DNA of 64,000 nucleotides, taken from NCBI RefSeq assembly GCF_000002425.4, contig NC_037276.1, positions 776,380 through 840,379 on the forward strand. The letters are read 5' to 3'. Origin of the DNA: Physcomitrium patens. Its lineage: Eukaryota > Streptophyta > Bryopsida > Funariales > Funariaceae. A model generated the notes under the pieces. The model saw only the letters and a program-made list of their open reading frames with translations, did no database searches and was not told the DNA's origin. Both the position numbers and the translations under genes were made by a program. Below, piece by piece: positions 46,001-56,921 of this stretch. Each line of letters opens with the position of its first letter. Position 1 is the first letter of the stretch.

Positions 46001-46601
46001 TTGAAGTCTTTTCACCAGTAAAAACGGGTGTAGCATAAATAATGTATGGTGATTCTTTCATAGCAGCGTGCAAGAAAGCTTTTGCACCTATAAATTCGGA
46101 TTTAATTGAACTGGACTTATGACTCTCTACTTGCTTAACTACACTGTTAGTTATACTTTCAGAGAAAGTGAGAGTTCGGGAAATCCAGTCTATTTGAGGG
46201 TTGTATTTTTCTAACCACGATAAACCTAAAATGACTAGATTAGAGGGAGATCTAATGATATTAAATACTACAAAACTATTATGACCATTGATTATTACTT
46301 CTATAGGAAGGATTTCGTGAATAATATCTCCAGAAGACAATGGACGACCATCTATGACTTCTACATGAACAGATTTAGTTTTCTTTACTAAAGATATGCT
46401 ATGTCTTTTAGTAAATTCTTCATCTAAAAAACACGTTGAGGCTCTTGAATCTAACAAGGCAGAGACTTTGTAATGTTTAGGTCCCAAAATAACATTTAAT
46501 ATAAAACAAGGAGAGGGCTCTGAGGAGAGAATAGGACCTTTATTAGAAGTTGTGCAAGGTTCCAGCCGCACGGTCCCTATTGTAGCTGGACAAACTCGTT
46601 T
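43072..46601 (-). pseudogene. T4 pol: protease, RT, RNase H, integrase, chromodomain
   Basis: Minus strand. The protease active site is D-S-R-A (glycine to arginine). The reverse transcriptase has Y-L-D-D (45417-45428), with a stop at 45723 and a frame change caused by an 11-bp tandem duplication (CCATCATAAGT, 45242-45263). RNase H (TNASDFAL), the integrase (zinc site GHFGYNK, core MDFITD, SDRGTQF, TERVNQ) and the chromodomain (about 43072-43248, EVEEVLDSRQRQNKLEYLV) are in one frame with a few stops. The start of the pol frame overlaps the end of gag at PATIGTV, -1 relative to gag. Confidence 0.9.
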
Positions 46602-46604
46602 TCC
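46598..46604 (-). promoter_or_regulatory. Candidate -1 frameshift site in T4 gag-pol overlap
   Basis: GGAAAAC on the minus strand, three codons after a TAA in the pol frame and before the TAG that closes the extended gag frame. The same heptamer is at the same place in T5 (49884-49890). Confidence 0.45.
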
Positions 46605-46651
46605 GACATATTATCTTCTTTCACAGCCATACTCTTTATTTTGTGATTGCG

Positions 46652-47584
46652 TCATTTCTTTGGACAATGTTGAGCAGTGTGCTTTGGTTCTCTACAATAT
46701 AAACATAATCCTTCTTGACGACGACAAATCTTTTCTTGCTCAGTAAGAGGTTTGAAACGTACTGCATTAATTTGCATATCTTCTACTTCCAAATGTATAT
46801 GTTGAAGAGATGTTGGTGTTGCCATTGAATTATAGTAACATTGAGGTCCACTTGTATGGTTCTCAGATCGGAATTCAAAAAGGCGATTGTTGCACTTCAC
46901 AACGAAGTCAATTACTTGACTCAATGTTTGAGGATCAAGTAAGTTGAGCATTAATTTTTTTACCTCATATTGTAATCCGTAGAAAAATTGGCTAATAAGT
47001 GCAGTATCATCCCACTTGATATCAGTTGCAAGTTGTTGAAATTGTGAAGCATATAACGTTACTGATCGATTATCTTGTCGTAAAATATGGATCTTATTGG
47101 TTGCAACACGAATTGCATCATGTTCTCCATACATGGATCGAAACTCTGTCAAAAAAGTCTCTAGATTATCCAATATTGAATCTCCTCATTCAAGAAATGA
47201 TAAAAACCACGATAGTGCCGAACTTGAAAGAAGCGTACCAATGAATCTAACTTGTGATCCTGGAGTTGGATAGCTTTGGGGTTGAAGTTCAATCACAAGT
47301 TGCACTTGATTGATAAATCCTCGAAATTTGGATCTGGTGCCATCAAACTTCTCGGGTAGGGCAATTCTTGGTTCTCTAACATTTGAAGGACATTCTACTA
47401 TAGGAGAAAGGACATGGTTTGGTGCAAATATTGAAGCAGCTCCAACCATTTCTATATCTTCACTTCCTGCCAATCTTGTTGCTTCTTGTGGTAGTAAATT
47501 GAGTTGATGCATTGCAAGCATTAACTCCCTCAATTGCTCTTGCATTTGTGCCATTGCACTCTTCATTTCAAGAAGTTCTGCTAT
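46652..47584 (-). pseudogene. T4 gag (broken)
   Basis: 311 codons from 47584 (ATA, ATG in T1 and T3) to TGA 46652. Sequence: ELLEMKSAMAQMQEQLREL, EKFDGTRSKFRGFINQV, SWFLSFLE, then the CCHC knuckle CLYCREPKHTAQHCPK. One internal TGA near 47186. The final TGA aligns with a CGA codon in T1, so gag may originally have run about 30 codons further to a TAG near 46587. Confidence 0.85.
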
Positions 47585-47783
47585 AATAACACTTAGAAGA
47601 GAGAAGATGTCTAATATCGCTCAAGACAAATAGAAGAGAGGACTTGCCATCAAAGAAAATGCTAAGGACAATAACAGTTTAGAAGAGGGTAATCCGCAAC
47701 TTCTAATATGCTTATATCTTATCAAGAAAAAGGAGTAATCCACTCTTAATCAAGATTAGACAAAGCTCTGATATTGTAGGTGT

Positions 47784-47794
47784 ACTCTTGTCAA
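47784..47794 (-). other. T4 self-primer binding site
   Basis: The minus strand TTGACAAGAGT lies 2 nt after the 5' LTR, complementary to ACTCTTGTCAA inside the same LTR, downstream of a TATATATA box. Same arrangement as T3. Confidence 0.7.
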
Positions 47795-47796
47795 TC

Positions 47797-48357
47797 TGTC
47801 AAGGACAAGAACTCGATGAAAAAACAATTCAGACAAGTGAGCTTTTACTCAAAGAGAGGTAACAAAATATATATAAACAAGTATATATATTGAAAGAAAA
47901 ACTGGAATGGCTATTGCCAAAAGACAAGAAAACTAGAGACCCTTGAAACTAGACTAGAAGCAAGAAAGGAGTTGACAAGAGTAAAGAAGCCTTCACTCTT
48001 GTTTCTATATATACTATCTAACTAGAGGCTACATGGCGACATTCTATAGGACCTCCAATATGTGTTGACTTTGTAGGACACATGCCTTAACTTACAAGGC
48101 AAGTTTTTCTACGTGTGGACCATATAGTTAGCTTGATCTTCAAGCTAACAACATGTGTGGCACATGGCCAACTTGTTGACCACGTTTCTAATCCAAAAAG
48201 TCAATTAAAGACACCTATGAAGTCAAAGCAGCGTCTAGAAAGCTTCTAAGAAGCTTTCATATTAAATATTATAGAATTAACTTACTTTTACCTACTTTTA
48301 CTTACTTCTACCTATTTCTATATGTAATTATTAGCTTACATGATTATGGCCGTGACA
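47797..48357 (-). repeat. T4 5' LTR
   Basis: 561 bp. Carries the TATA box, the start-site inverted repeat (one arm now with a G-to-A change) and the self-primer. Confidence 0.92.
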
Positions 48358-48362
48358 AGTAG

Positions 48363-48481
48363 AGGAAGTCCTAGATTCAAGGTCGCGCAAAAAAAATTAG
48401 AATATCTTGTCCATTGGCATGGATATAATATTAGTGAACATATATAAGATTGAATAAAGATTCTTGTAAATGCAACAAAGG
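48363..48481 (+). pseudogene. T2 chromodomain, remaining part
   Basis: Resumes T2 after T4: VEEVLDSRSRKKKLEYLVHW, then HGYNISEH, with a stop, ending at NATKA. It joins directly to the truncated 5' LTR of T5. The chromodomain end, 3' untranslated part and most of the 3' LTR of T2 are deleted. Confidence 0.85.
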
Positions 48482-48605
48482 CATCTCTTGGAGCTCTAGC
48501 TCACCTCTCGGGTGTTGTTCTTATATTCATCTGATTAATCTAGTTCTTGTCAGTTCTTCTTGAACTTCTTGTTAGATATCAAGTCTGTATTCTATGTCCG
48601 TGACA
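48482..48605 (+). repeat. T5 truncated 5' LTR
   Basis: Matches 54091-54214 of the 3' LTR, ending in GTGACA. The upstream U3 part is missing. The break is 13 nt downstream of the predicted transcription start (54078 in the 3' LTR). Confidence 0.85.
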
Positions 48606-48608
48606 GTT

Positions 48609-48618
48609 TGTCGAGACT
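48609..48618 (+). other. T5 self-primer binding site
   Basis: TGTCGAGACT, 3 nt after the LTR, is the exact complement of AGTCTCGACA at 54078-54087 in the 3' LTR, 32 nt downstream of a TATA-like box (54046-54053). The sequence differs from T3/T4 but the arrangement is the same. Confidence 0.7.
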
Positions 48619-48885
48619 TCACTCACCTCAGATATCAGAGCTAGTTTCTTCTTTGTTAGAGTGTGGATTATCCCTCTGCTTGGAGGTGTACTAGCACTTT
48701 AGAGGTTGCGGATTACCCTCCTCTAAATTGATACTTCTTTTGTTACAATATTGGAGTCTTATTCTTCTTGGAGAGAGTGGATTACCCCTTTTCTTGAAGC
48801 TCTTAAGGCATTTTAGAGGTTGCGGAGTACCCTCCTCTAAACCAATATTGTCTTCTTGTAGAGTCATTTCTATCCTTCTCTTAGA

Positions 48886-49911
48886 ATGGTTGGGGGCCAA
48901 GACATTAGTATGACGGAAAGTTCAAAGTCCAAATTAGATGCTATCATGAATGCCCTCGCTACGTTATCTCAAAGAACTGCAGAGATTGAAGGAATCGTGG
49001 CAAGGCTTCAGAATGATGGAGCATCTGGGATGGCACAATCTAGGTTGCACCAGCCTCAAACTTCTACACTTGGAGAAGCAACTTTGCCTCAGGTTCGACA
49101 AGCACCGCTGGTTCTACAACAGAAGGAGCCACGAGTTAGCCTTCCGGACAAGTTCGATGGTACGCGTTCCAAGTTTGGAGGGTTCATCAACAAAATCAGG
49201 TTGATAACAATTTTACAGCCTGAACGCTATCCAACAGAGGAGTCACGTATTGGGCTTGTTGGAACCTTACTTACAGGACAAACTCTATCATAGTTTGCTC
49301 CTTTGTTTGAGAAACGATCGTCCATACTAAACAACTTTGAAACCTTTTTGGAGGCATTTGCGGAAGCATTTGGTGAATACGAGAAGGTTCGATGGGCTAC
49401 AACAAAGATCCGGTCACTACGACAAGGGATGCGTTCTACATCAGTCAATGCATCGAACTTCAAGCAATTAGCATGCGACATCAATTGGGATGAAGAAGCG
49501 TTGATGAGTCAATTCTATTGGAGTTTAAGGGACGATGTGAAGGATTTGCTGTTAACTCTTCCTGATCCACAAACGCTCAACAAAGCTATTAGCCAAGCTG
49601 TGAAGTGCGATAACCGCCTATTCCAACGTCGCCAAGACCAACGTTCAAGACAACATATGGTTCGCCACACCCCAACTATGTCGGCAAGCTGCATGAATTC
49701 ACATTCAGAGATGGAAGACATGCAAATTGATGCGGTACGTGTCAAATCTCTTACTCTAGAACAAAAAAAGCGGCGTATGGAGGAAGGTCTATGCTTATAT
49801 TGCCGTGAAGAAGGCCACAAAGTTGGAAACTATCCCAAGAAGCAAAATCGACATATTATCAAGACTAAGGATGTGTTTATTCAGGAAAACAAGGATGCCC
49901 AGCCACAATAG
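48886..49911 (+). pseudogene. T5 gag (one stop)
   Basis: 342 codons from ATG 48886 (or ATG 48910, MTESSK) to TAG 49909, with one internal TAG at 49291 (TGG decay). Capsid region with PDKFDGTRSKFGGFI; CCHC knuckle near 49788-49829 reads CLYCREEGHKVGNY, the last cysteine changed to tyrosine. Homologous to T3/T4 gag despite the unrelated LTR. It would form the particle and bind RNA. Confidence 0.85.
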
Positions 49912-52900
49912 GAACCGTGCAGCTAGACAGTGAAATATCGCAACAACAACCAGGTTCCTTTCTTTCTGCTCAACCTGCCCTTCGTATTACAATCCCTTTG
50001 CTTATTGGCCCTCAGAAACTGAGAATCTTAGCATTATAAGATTCAGGAGCATCTGCTTGTTTCTTAGACGAAGAATTTGCGAAGCATCATAAGATCCCTT
50101 TAGTACAAAAATCCAAACCTGTTCAGGTTGAGGTCATAGATGGGCGACCTTTATTGTCTGGTAGTGTCACCCATGAATTAGAACCTATAGAAGTGACGTT
50201 TAAGAGCCATAGTAGTCATATTATTTTTAATATTATTAGAATCCCATCAAATCCTATTATTTTTGGTCTTTTTTGGTTGAAAAAGCATACTCCATCCATA
50301 GATTGAAAGTTACGAAAGATGACCTTTTCCAAAAAACCACCCAAGAGCAAGCCTAGTAGAAAACCTCGAATTGAGAAATTCTTATTTATTGGAGCAAGAA
50401 CGTTTATAAGATGGTCCAAGGAAGGTACACCGTTTGTCATTTATGCGGCTCCAACTACCGGAGAGAAGATCTCGATAACAAGTATACCAGAGCAATATAA
50501 GGATTTTAAAGACGTGTTTCAAAAGAAAAATACCGACATGCTACCGGAACACAGACCATATGATTGCACCATAGACTTACAAGAAGGAGCACAACCATCT
50601 TTTGGCCCAATCTACAATCTATTGCAGACGGAGTTGGCGGAGTTGTGGAAGTACATCGACGAGAATCTAGCCAAGAACTTCATCCGTCATTCAAAATCGT
50701 CAACTGGAGCACCCATCTTATTTGTGAAGAAGAAAGATGGCTCATTGCGGATGTGTGTGGACTATCCAGGCCTCAACAAGGTAACAAAGAAGAATCCTTA
50801 TCCGTTACCCTTGATTTTTGGTCTCTTAGAACAACTTGGACGTGCAAGGATCTTTACAAAAATTGATCTAAGGGGAGCTTATAACCTCGTACGAATCAAG
50901 GAAGGAAATGAGTGGAAGACAGCGTTCCGTACAAGGTATGGCCATTTTGAATATAATGTCATGCCCTTTGGTCTTATCAATGCTCCAACGGTCTTTCAAC
51001 ATATGATGAATGACATTTTCCGAGAGTACCTTGATGATTTTGTTGTCATCTATTTGGATGATATTTTGATATTCTCCAAAAATGAGGAAGTGCATGAAAA
51101 ACACGTTTGTTTGGTATTGGAGAAACTACGCGAGCGAGGACTATATGCCAAGTTGGAGAAGTGTTTATTTCACCAAATAGAGATGGAATTTCTGGGGTTC
51201 GTTGCGACTACGGAAGGCTTGAAGATGGACCCCAAGAAGGTGGAAGCAATCGTGTCATGAGAGGTTCCAAAGACGGTTAGAAATGTACAATGCTTTCTTG
51301 ATTTTGCGAACTTCTATCGGATCTTTATCAAGAATTACTCTCAAGTTGCTGCTCCTCTCACTCCGTTGACATGCAAGAATAAGCTAGAATGGGGACTTCT
51401 AGTAGAGAAGGCGTTTCAAAACCTGAAGACCGCATTTACTATGGCTCCAATCTTGATACATCCAGACTTTACAAAAGCCTTCTATTTAGAAACTGATGCT
51501 TCGGATTTTGCTTTAAGAGCTATACTTTCACAAATGGGAGAAGATAAGAAGCTCCATCCGGTTGCATTCTATTCTCGAAAATTCTCTGCTGGTAAAATCT
51601 ATTATGAGATCCACGATAAGGAACTTCTTGCTATAGTGGATTCTTTCCAAGAAAGGCATCACTTTCTTGAAAGAGCTGCACATCCAGTGACCGTATATAT
51701 AGATCACAAGAATTTGGAGTATTTCATGTCGGCTTGAGTTCTAAATCGACGTCAAGCTCGATGGAGTATGTTGCTATCTAGGTTCGATTTTATTATCACT
51801 TATCGACCTGGAAAGCAACAAGGACTATCTGATGCCTTATCGAGGAGATTGTATCTTATACCAAAGGCTGGAAAAGTAGCGTTTGATCAACAATGTACGA
51901 CGTTGTTGAAGCTAGAGCAATTTCAGCTTTGCGCTATTATTATGCCAATTGATGCTGACTTCCTAAATTAGGTACGTGCCGTAACCATTGAAGATTCAGT
52001 AGCCATTGATATTAAGCAGTGTGCCAATGATGACAAGTTCAAGGTAGAGGGAGATCTTTTAAACTTTGAAGAGCGGTTATATATCCCAAAAGGACCAACA
52101 CGACTCCGAGTTCTTCAATCTCGCCACAATTTTCCAGCTGCGGGACATTTTGGATTCAACAAGACCTTGGAGCTTATTTCTCGAGATTTTTGGTGGCCCC
52201 AAATATAGAAGGATGTGAAAGATTTTTTCCTCTTCTGCGACATCTGTTCAAGATCCAAGAATCCTCGGCAACGCCCTTATAGACTCCTACAGCCATTGCC
52301 GATTCCACGTTGACCATGGTCTTCAATTTCCATGGACTTCATCACGGACCTGCCATCATCGAATTCATTTGACAGCATCTTTGTCGTAGTAGATCGGCTT
52401 ACAAAGATGGCACACTTTGTCCCTTGCAAGAAGACATCGTCCAGTGAAGTCACAACAAGGCTCTTTCTCGATAATGTGTATCGATATCATGGACTACCAG
52501 ATGATATCGTATTAGATCGAGGAACCCAGTTCGTATCAAAGTTTTGGAGATCTCTCTTTGAAATACTGAAGGTGGATATCAAGCTTTCTTTAGCTTTTCA
52601 TCCTCAAACTGACGGTCAAAAGGAACGGGTGAACCAAGTCTTGGAACAATACTTACGATGCAGCATCAACTATCAGCAAGACGATTGGACCACATATCTG
52701 CTGTTAGCCGAGTTTGCATATATCAACACCCTTCATGCGTCAACTCAATACACACCATTCTTTTTCAACTATGGATATCATCCAAAGCTTGATTTATTGA
52801 GTCCATCAACAAATAACAATCCAGCAGCTGAAGGATTTGCAAAACAACTATTAGAGCTTCAAAATACGTTGAAGCTTCAATTACAATCCACTCAAGAATC

Positions 52901-53389
52901 CTACAAGGCAGCTGTAGATAGATTTCGGAATCAAGCACCTACTTTCAAAATTGGAGATAAAGCATGGCTTCTTCGACGAAATATCAAGACCAAGCGACCA
53001 TGTGATAAGTTGGACTATCGAAGATTGGGACCATTTATCATCCAAAAGCAAATCAATCCAGTGGTGTACCATCTGAAATTACCGGCTTCTATGAAGGTAC
53101 ATCCAGTCTTTCATGTTTCTTTGTTGGAGCGTTATCGAGAGTCATCTTTCCTGGAAGAGTGCAATGTCTGCCACCTAGTATTGAGATCGAGAACCACGAG
53201 GAATACGAGGTTGAAAAGGTGATGGATTCTCGGCAAAGGTAAGGCAAGTTGGAGTATCTTGTTCATTGGTGCGGCTACGACATTAATAAGCGAACGTGGG
53301 AGCCAGCTGAAAATCTCACCAATGTGCCGCAAAAGATACAGGAGTTTCATCAACAACATCCTCATAAACCTAAGCCGGTTCGACAATAG
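49869..53389 (+). pseudogene. T5 pol: protease, RT, RNase H, integrase, chromodomain
   Basis: Opens after a TAA at 49866 in the -1 frame relative to gag and overlaps gag by about 40 nt (CPATIGTV shared with T4). Protease D-S-G-A just after 50039; reverse transcriptase Y-L-D-D (51051-51062); RNase H TDASDFAL; integrase zinc site (GHFGFNK, CDIC) and core (MDFITD, LDRGTQF, KERVNQ). The chromodomain (53201-53387) is in a shifted frame after an indel near 53140. Stops at 50037, 50304, 51258, 51735, 51969, 52206, 52314 and 53240. Tcn1-like. Confidence 0.9.
49884..49890 (+). promoter_or_regulatory. Candidate -1 frameshift site in T5 gag-pol overlap
   Basis: GGAAAAC in gag phase x-G, GAA, AAC; slipping back one base gives GGA AAA in the pol frame. 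It lies between the pol-frame TAA (49866) and the gag stop (49909). Confidence 0.45.
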
Positions 53390-53520
53390 CTTCTTTCTGA
53401 AGCTTGCTCACCCAAGAATATAAGAAAGGGAGAGAGCACCACCAAAATTCGTAGTTGATGTAGTTATTTTCTCCAAGATAAAATAGAATTTTTTCAGTAG
53501 CCATAGTTTGGTCTTCTGAT

Positions 53521-53874
53521 ATGGATAGCCAAAAGATAGATACTATGCCAGTCAGATTATGTCAACCAACTAGTTCACGAAGGCGACCCCGAGATGAAGA
53601 ACCACCTGCACCACGACGACGACGGAGGATACCAAGTAATCGATCACTGGTGATTGTATTTGAGTCCAAGCCTTCTTACGATGGTCAACCAGAAGGCATA
53701 TTTGCAGGACAATTTCACAATGAAGACACGGAAGTTCATGCTTGGTCAGAAGTTGAAGGAGTGGGCCACTACCATTGGCTTCAAGGGCTGATGAACCACT
53801 TACCTCGTGAACAACAGTTGGAGTTCATAGTAGACGTTATGCGTCAGATCTTCATTTTCTTGCGTTGGTACTGA
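53521..53874 (+). CDS. T5 accessory ORF, intact, 117 codons
   Basis: ATG 53521 to TGA 53872, no stop, 131 bp after the chromodomain and just before the 3' LTR. The N-terminus is strongly basic with a run of arginines (APRRRRRIPSNR), suggesting nucleic-acid binding or nuclear entry. The C-terminal half has GVGHYHWLQG and NHLPREQ, matching GMGHYRWLRG and NHLRREQ of the T3 and T4 accessory ORFs at the same genomic position. I recognise no catalogued domain. Being open in an element whose gag and pol carry stops could be chance for a short ORF, but conservation across two subfamilies argues that it was a real gene. Confidence 0.72.
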   Translation: MDSQKIDTMPVRLCQPTSSRRRPRDEEPPAPRRRRRIPSNRSLVIVFESKPSYDGQPEGIFAGQFHNEDTEVHAWSEVEGVGHYHWLQGLMNHLPREQQLEFIVDVMRQIFIFLRWY

Positions 53875-54214
53875 TTGACAACAACATTGCTTCTAGAAGC
53901 TTCTTAGTTAGTAAAAGATATTAGGGACATAGTCCTTAGAACCTTCTAGAGATAAGTTTCTAGAACTTTCTAGAAGCAAGTCTCTGGAACCTTCTAAAAG
54001 CTTCCTAGTTGGTAGAAGTTACTTCAGAAGCTTCCTAAATAGGAATATATATTAGGATCGAGGCTGAAGAGTTCTTCAGTCTCGACAGCACATCTCTTGG
54101 AGCTCTAGCTCACCTCTCTGGTGTTGTTCTTGTATTCAACTGATTAATCTAGTTCTTGCCAGTTCTTCTTGAACTTCTTGGTAGATATCAAGTCTGTATT
54201 CTGTATCCATGACA
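53875..54214 (+). repeat. T5 3' LTR
   Basis: About 340 bp, starting near TGACAACAACATTG and ending ATCCATGACA. It has several GCTTCTAGAAG-like short repeats, a TATA-like box at 54046 and an imperfect inverted repeat around the predicted start (TCGAGGCTGAAG, then CTTCAGTCTCGA). The left boundary is approximate. Confidence 0.7.
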
Positions 54215-54305
54215 CTATTCTAGTTTCTTTTTAATATATGTACTTTTTTATTTCTGTTTTGTTACCCTTTCTTTGATACAGATTTCATTGATTTATACAT
54301 TATCT
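54215..54305 (+). repeat. T2 3' LTR tail
   Basis: The reverse complement of the start of the T1 LTR as written on the plus strand, that is, the downstream end of a plus-oriented T-family LTR, finishing at GTTCATGTCCTT. It is the only remnant of the T2 3' LTR and marks the T2/T6 junction. Confidence 0.7.
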
Positions 54306-55641
54306 TTTAGTTCATGTCCTTTGAAAGATCTAATTATATTAAAAATTATGCAACTATTATGACCATGTATTACTACATCTATAGAAAGTGTTTCATGAGT
54401 AACATCATCAAAAGATAATGGATGACCATCTATGACTTCTATGTATATGGATTTATTTTTTTGTACTAATTATATATTATAACTTTTAACAAATTCTTCA
54501 TCTAAAAAATAAATTGAGGCTCCTGAATCTATTAAGGAAGAAGCTTTGTGATTATTAGATCCTAAAAGCACATCTATTCTAAACAAAAAGAGGGTTTTGA
54601 GGAGAAAATAAGACCCTTATTAAGAATTATACAAGATTCGAAGGGCATGGTCTGTATTGTAGCTGGACAAATTTGTTTTCTAATATGTTTTCATCTTGAC
54701 AACAATACATGTCATTTTGTAGTTGCATCATTTCTTTGGATAATATTAAGTAATGTACTTAGTTTCTCCATAATATAAATATAGTCTTTCTTAACGACGA
54801 TGAATCTTTTCTTAATTAGTAATAAGTTTAAAATATAATACATCAATTTGTATATCTTCTACTTCAAATATTTAGATTGAAAAGTCGTTGGTATCATCAT
54901 TGAATTATAATGACGTTAAGGTTCTCTTATAGGATTCTCATATCAAAACTCAAAAAGCCAATTATCACATTTCATAGCAAAGTCAATTGCTTGACTCAAT
55001 GTTTGAAGATCACATAAATTGAGCATCAATTTTTTACTTCATATTTTAATCCATAGAGAAATTGACTGATGATTGTTGCATCATCCTATTTAATATCTAT
55101 TGCTAATTATCAAAATTGTGAAGTATATAATATCACTGATTGATTGTCTTGTTATAAGATATGAATCTTATTGGTTGTAATATGGATTATATCATATTTT
55201 CTATATATAGATTAAAACTCTACTAAAAATATTTCTAAATTATCTAATTTTAGATCACATCATTCAAGAAATGATAAAAATCATGATAAAATAGAACCTA
55301 AAAATAATGTTTCAATAAACGTGACTTATGATCCTTGAGTTGGATAACTTTGAGATTGTAATTCAATCACCAGATGTACTTGATTGATGAATCCTCGAAA
55401 CTTAGATCTTAGGCCATCAAATTTTTGGTTTCTTAAAACTTAAACAATGTTCCATTGTAGGAGTAGTAGTATGGCTTGGTGTAGATATTGAAGCAAGTCC
55501 AATCATCTCTATATCTTTATTTCTTCATAATCTTGTTGTTCATTGTGATAGTAGACTCAATTGATACATTGTAAGCATTAACCTTGTCATATGCTTTTAT
55601 ATTTGAACCATCGTATTCTTCATTTCAGCAAGCTCTGCCAT
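54306..55641 (-). pseudogene. T6 gag and protease start (heavily decayed)
   Basis: Minus strand. Gag starts at ATG 55641 (MAELAEMKNTMVQI) and is followed by remnants of the capsid region, the zinc-knuckle region near 54720-54800 and the protease N-terminal half (residues around VIDGHPLSF) down to 54306, where T2 interrupts. Nearly every segment has stops. The rest of pol is outside the window, left of T2. Confidence 0.75.
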
Positions 55642-55647
55642 ACTAGC

Positions 55648-55746
55648 ACAATAAAAAATAAAAAATAAAAAATAAAAAATTATCTATTCTCACATAATAC
55701 AATAATAAAAAATAATAATAATAATAATAAAAATATATATATTTTT
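55648..55746. repeat. AT-rich simple repeats in the T6 leader
   Basis: (AAAAAT)n at 55648-55682 and an (AAT)n/(AT)n run at 55705-55746, between T6 gag and its 5' LTR. Confidence 0.85.
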
Positions 55747-55880
55747 TAGAAATAATATCAGTTTAGAAGAGGGTAATATTCAACTTATAATATGTTTATG
55801 TTTTATCAAGAGAAAGGAATAATCCACTCTTAATCAAGAAAGGACAAATCTCTAATATTGTATGTATACTCTTGTCAATG

Positions 55881-56424
55881 TGTCATGAATACAAAGTAAA
55901 AGAAGATATATAAACTCATGGAATTTGTATCAAAAAGAAAGTGACAAAATAAAAGAAAGTATGTATTTTCAAAGAAGAACTAGAATAACTATTGCCAAAG
56001 ACTAAAGAACATTAGACTCTTAAAACTAGACTAAAAGCAAGAAAGGAGTTGACAAGAATGAGGAAGGCCTCACTCTTGCCTCTATATATTCTACTTAACT
56101 AAAAACTATGTGGTGACATGCTATAGGACCTCTAATATCCATCTAACTTGCAGGATATATGTCTAATTTGCAAAGCAAGTTTCCTAGGTGTGCACCATAT
56201 GTCCAACTTGTACTACAAGTAGTCAACATGTTAGTATATTGCCTCCTTGTTGGCCAAGTTTGCAACCTACCAATCACCTATAGACATGTATAAAGACAAA
56301 GCAGCGTCTATGAAGCTTTTAAGAAATTTTCTACAAGCTATTATCATATTTATCTACTTTGACTTACTTCTACCTATTCTTATTATCTAGATAATTATCA
56401 AGGTGAGTATATATGTCTATGATA
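55881..56424 (-). repeat. T6 5' LTR
   Basis: About 544 bp, minus orientation, starting TGTCATGAATACAAAG on the plus strand and ending GTCTATGATA. After it, on the minus strand, CATTGACAAGAGTATAC retains the self-primer sequence. More diverged than T3/T4. Confidence 0.75.
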
Positions 56425-56921
56425 CTATTGTAAGATTTTTTAATGAATATACATAAATAATCTAATAAATATCTATATCATTAGAAAGAAGTTAGGTAAA
56501 TATAGGTTTATTTCATAATACCTTTTAGAGAACCTTTTAAAAAACTTTATAGATGAAACTTTGACTTAACATGTATTGTATTTAGATAATAAGTTAGAAA
56601 CTTAACCAACAAATTAATAACATGTTAGTAACTTGTGGAATAAGCTAAGCATGTGGTGCACATATAAAAAGCTTACCTTGCAAGTTAAGATATGTGTCTT
56701 GCAAAGTCAATATGTTTTGAAGGTCCTATAGGACATCCCTATGTATCTTTTAGTTAAGAGTATATATGGAGATAAGTTTAAAGCCTTCTTCACTCTTGCT
56801 AATGCCTTTTCAACCTTTAGTCTTATTTCAAGTCTTTTTAGTTTTTTTTGTTTTTAAAAATAGCCATTCTAGTTCAATATTATATAATCTTTGAGTGACT
56901 TTCTAGTTTCTTTCAGTGACA
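56425..56921 (+). repeat. T7 5' LTR
   Basis: A plus-oriented T-family LTR: AGTATATATGGAG is followed 23 nt later by CTTCTTCACTCTTGC, aligning with the T3 TATA/start region, and it ends TTCAGTGACA. The left boundary touches the T6 LTR and may be off by a few bases. Confidence 0.7.

Larger units (their letters stand above)
41953..48357 (-). mobile_element. T4: nearly complete chromodomain retrotransposon
   Basis: LTRs 41953-42513 and 47797-48357 are both 561 bp and differ only by scattered, mostly transition changes. Target duplication AGTAA (41948-41952) and AGTAG (48358-48362) lies inside the chromodomain of T2. It is complete from 5' LTR to 3' LTR with no nested insertion, making it the best copy for architecture. 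Gag start, protease active site and the RT frame are damaged. Confidence 0.93.
48482..54214 (+). mobile_element. T5: chromodomain retrotransposon of a second subfamily
   Basis: The LTR is unrelated to T1-T4, but coding order and motifs are shared: gag, pol in -1 frame, chromodomain, accessory ORF. The 5' LTR is truncated (124 bp, 48482-48605), while the 3' LTR is complete (about 53875-54214). Inserted in the 3' LTR of T2, whose tail remains at 54215-54305. Coding regions have about ten stops, mostly TGG or CGA decay. Confidence 0.87.

Noticed and set aside
50564-50866. A 100-codon plus-strand ORF
   Set aside because: Out-of-frame shadow of T5 reverse transcriptase, which is clearly in another frame.
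54215-54305. Part of T6
   Set aside because: Its orientation is opposite to T6 and it matches the downstream end of a plus-oriented T-family LTR, so it is assigned to T2.
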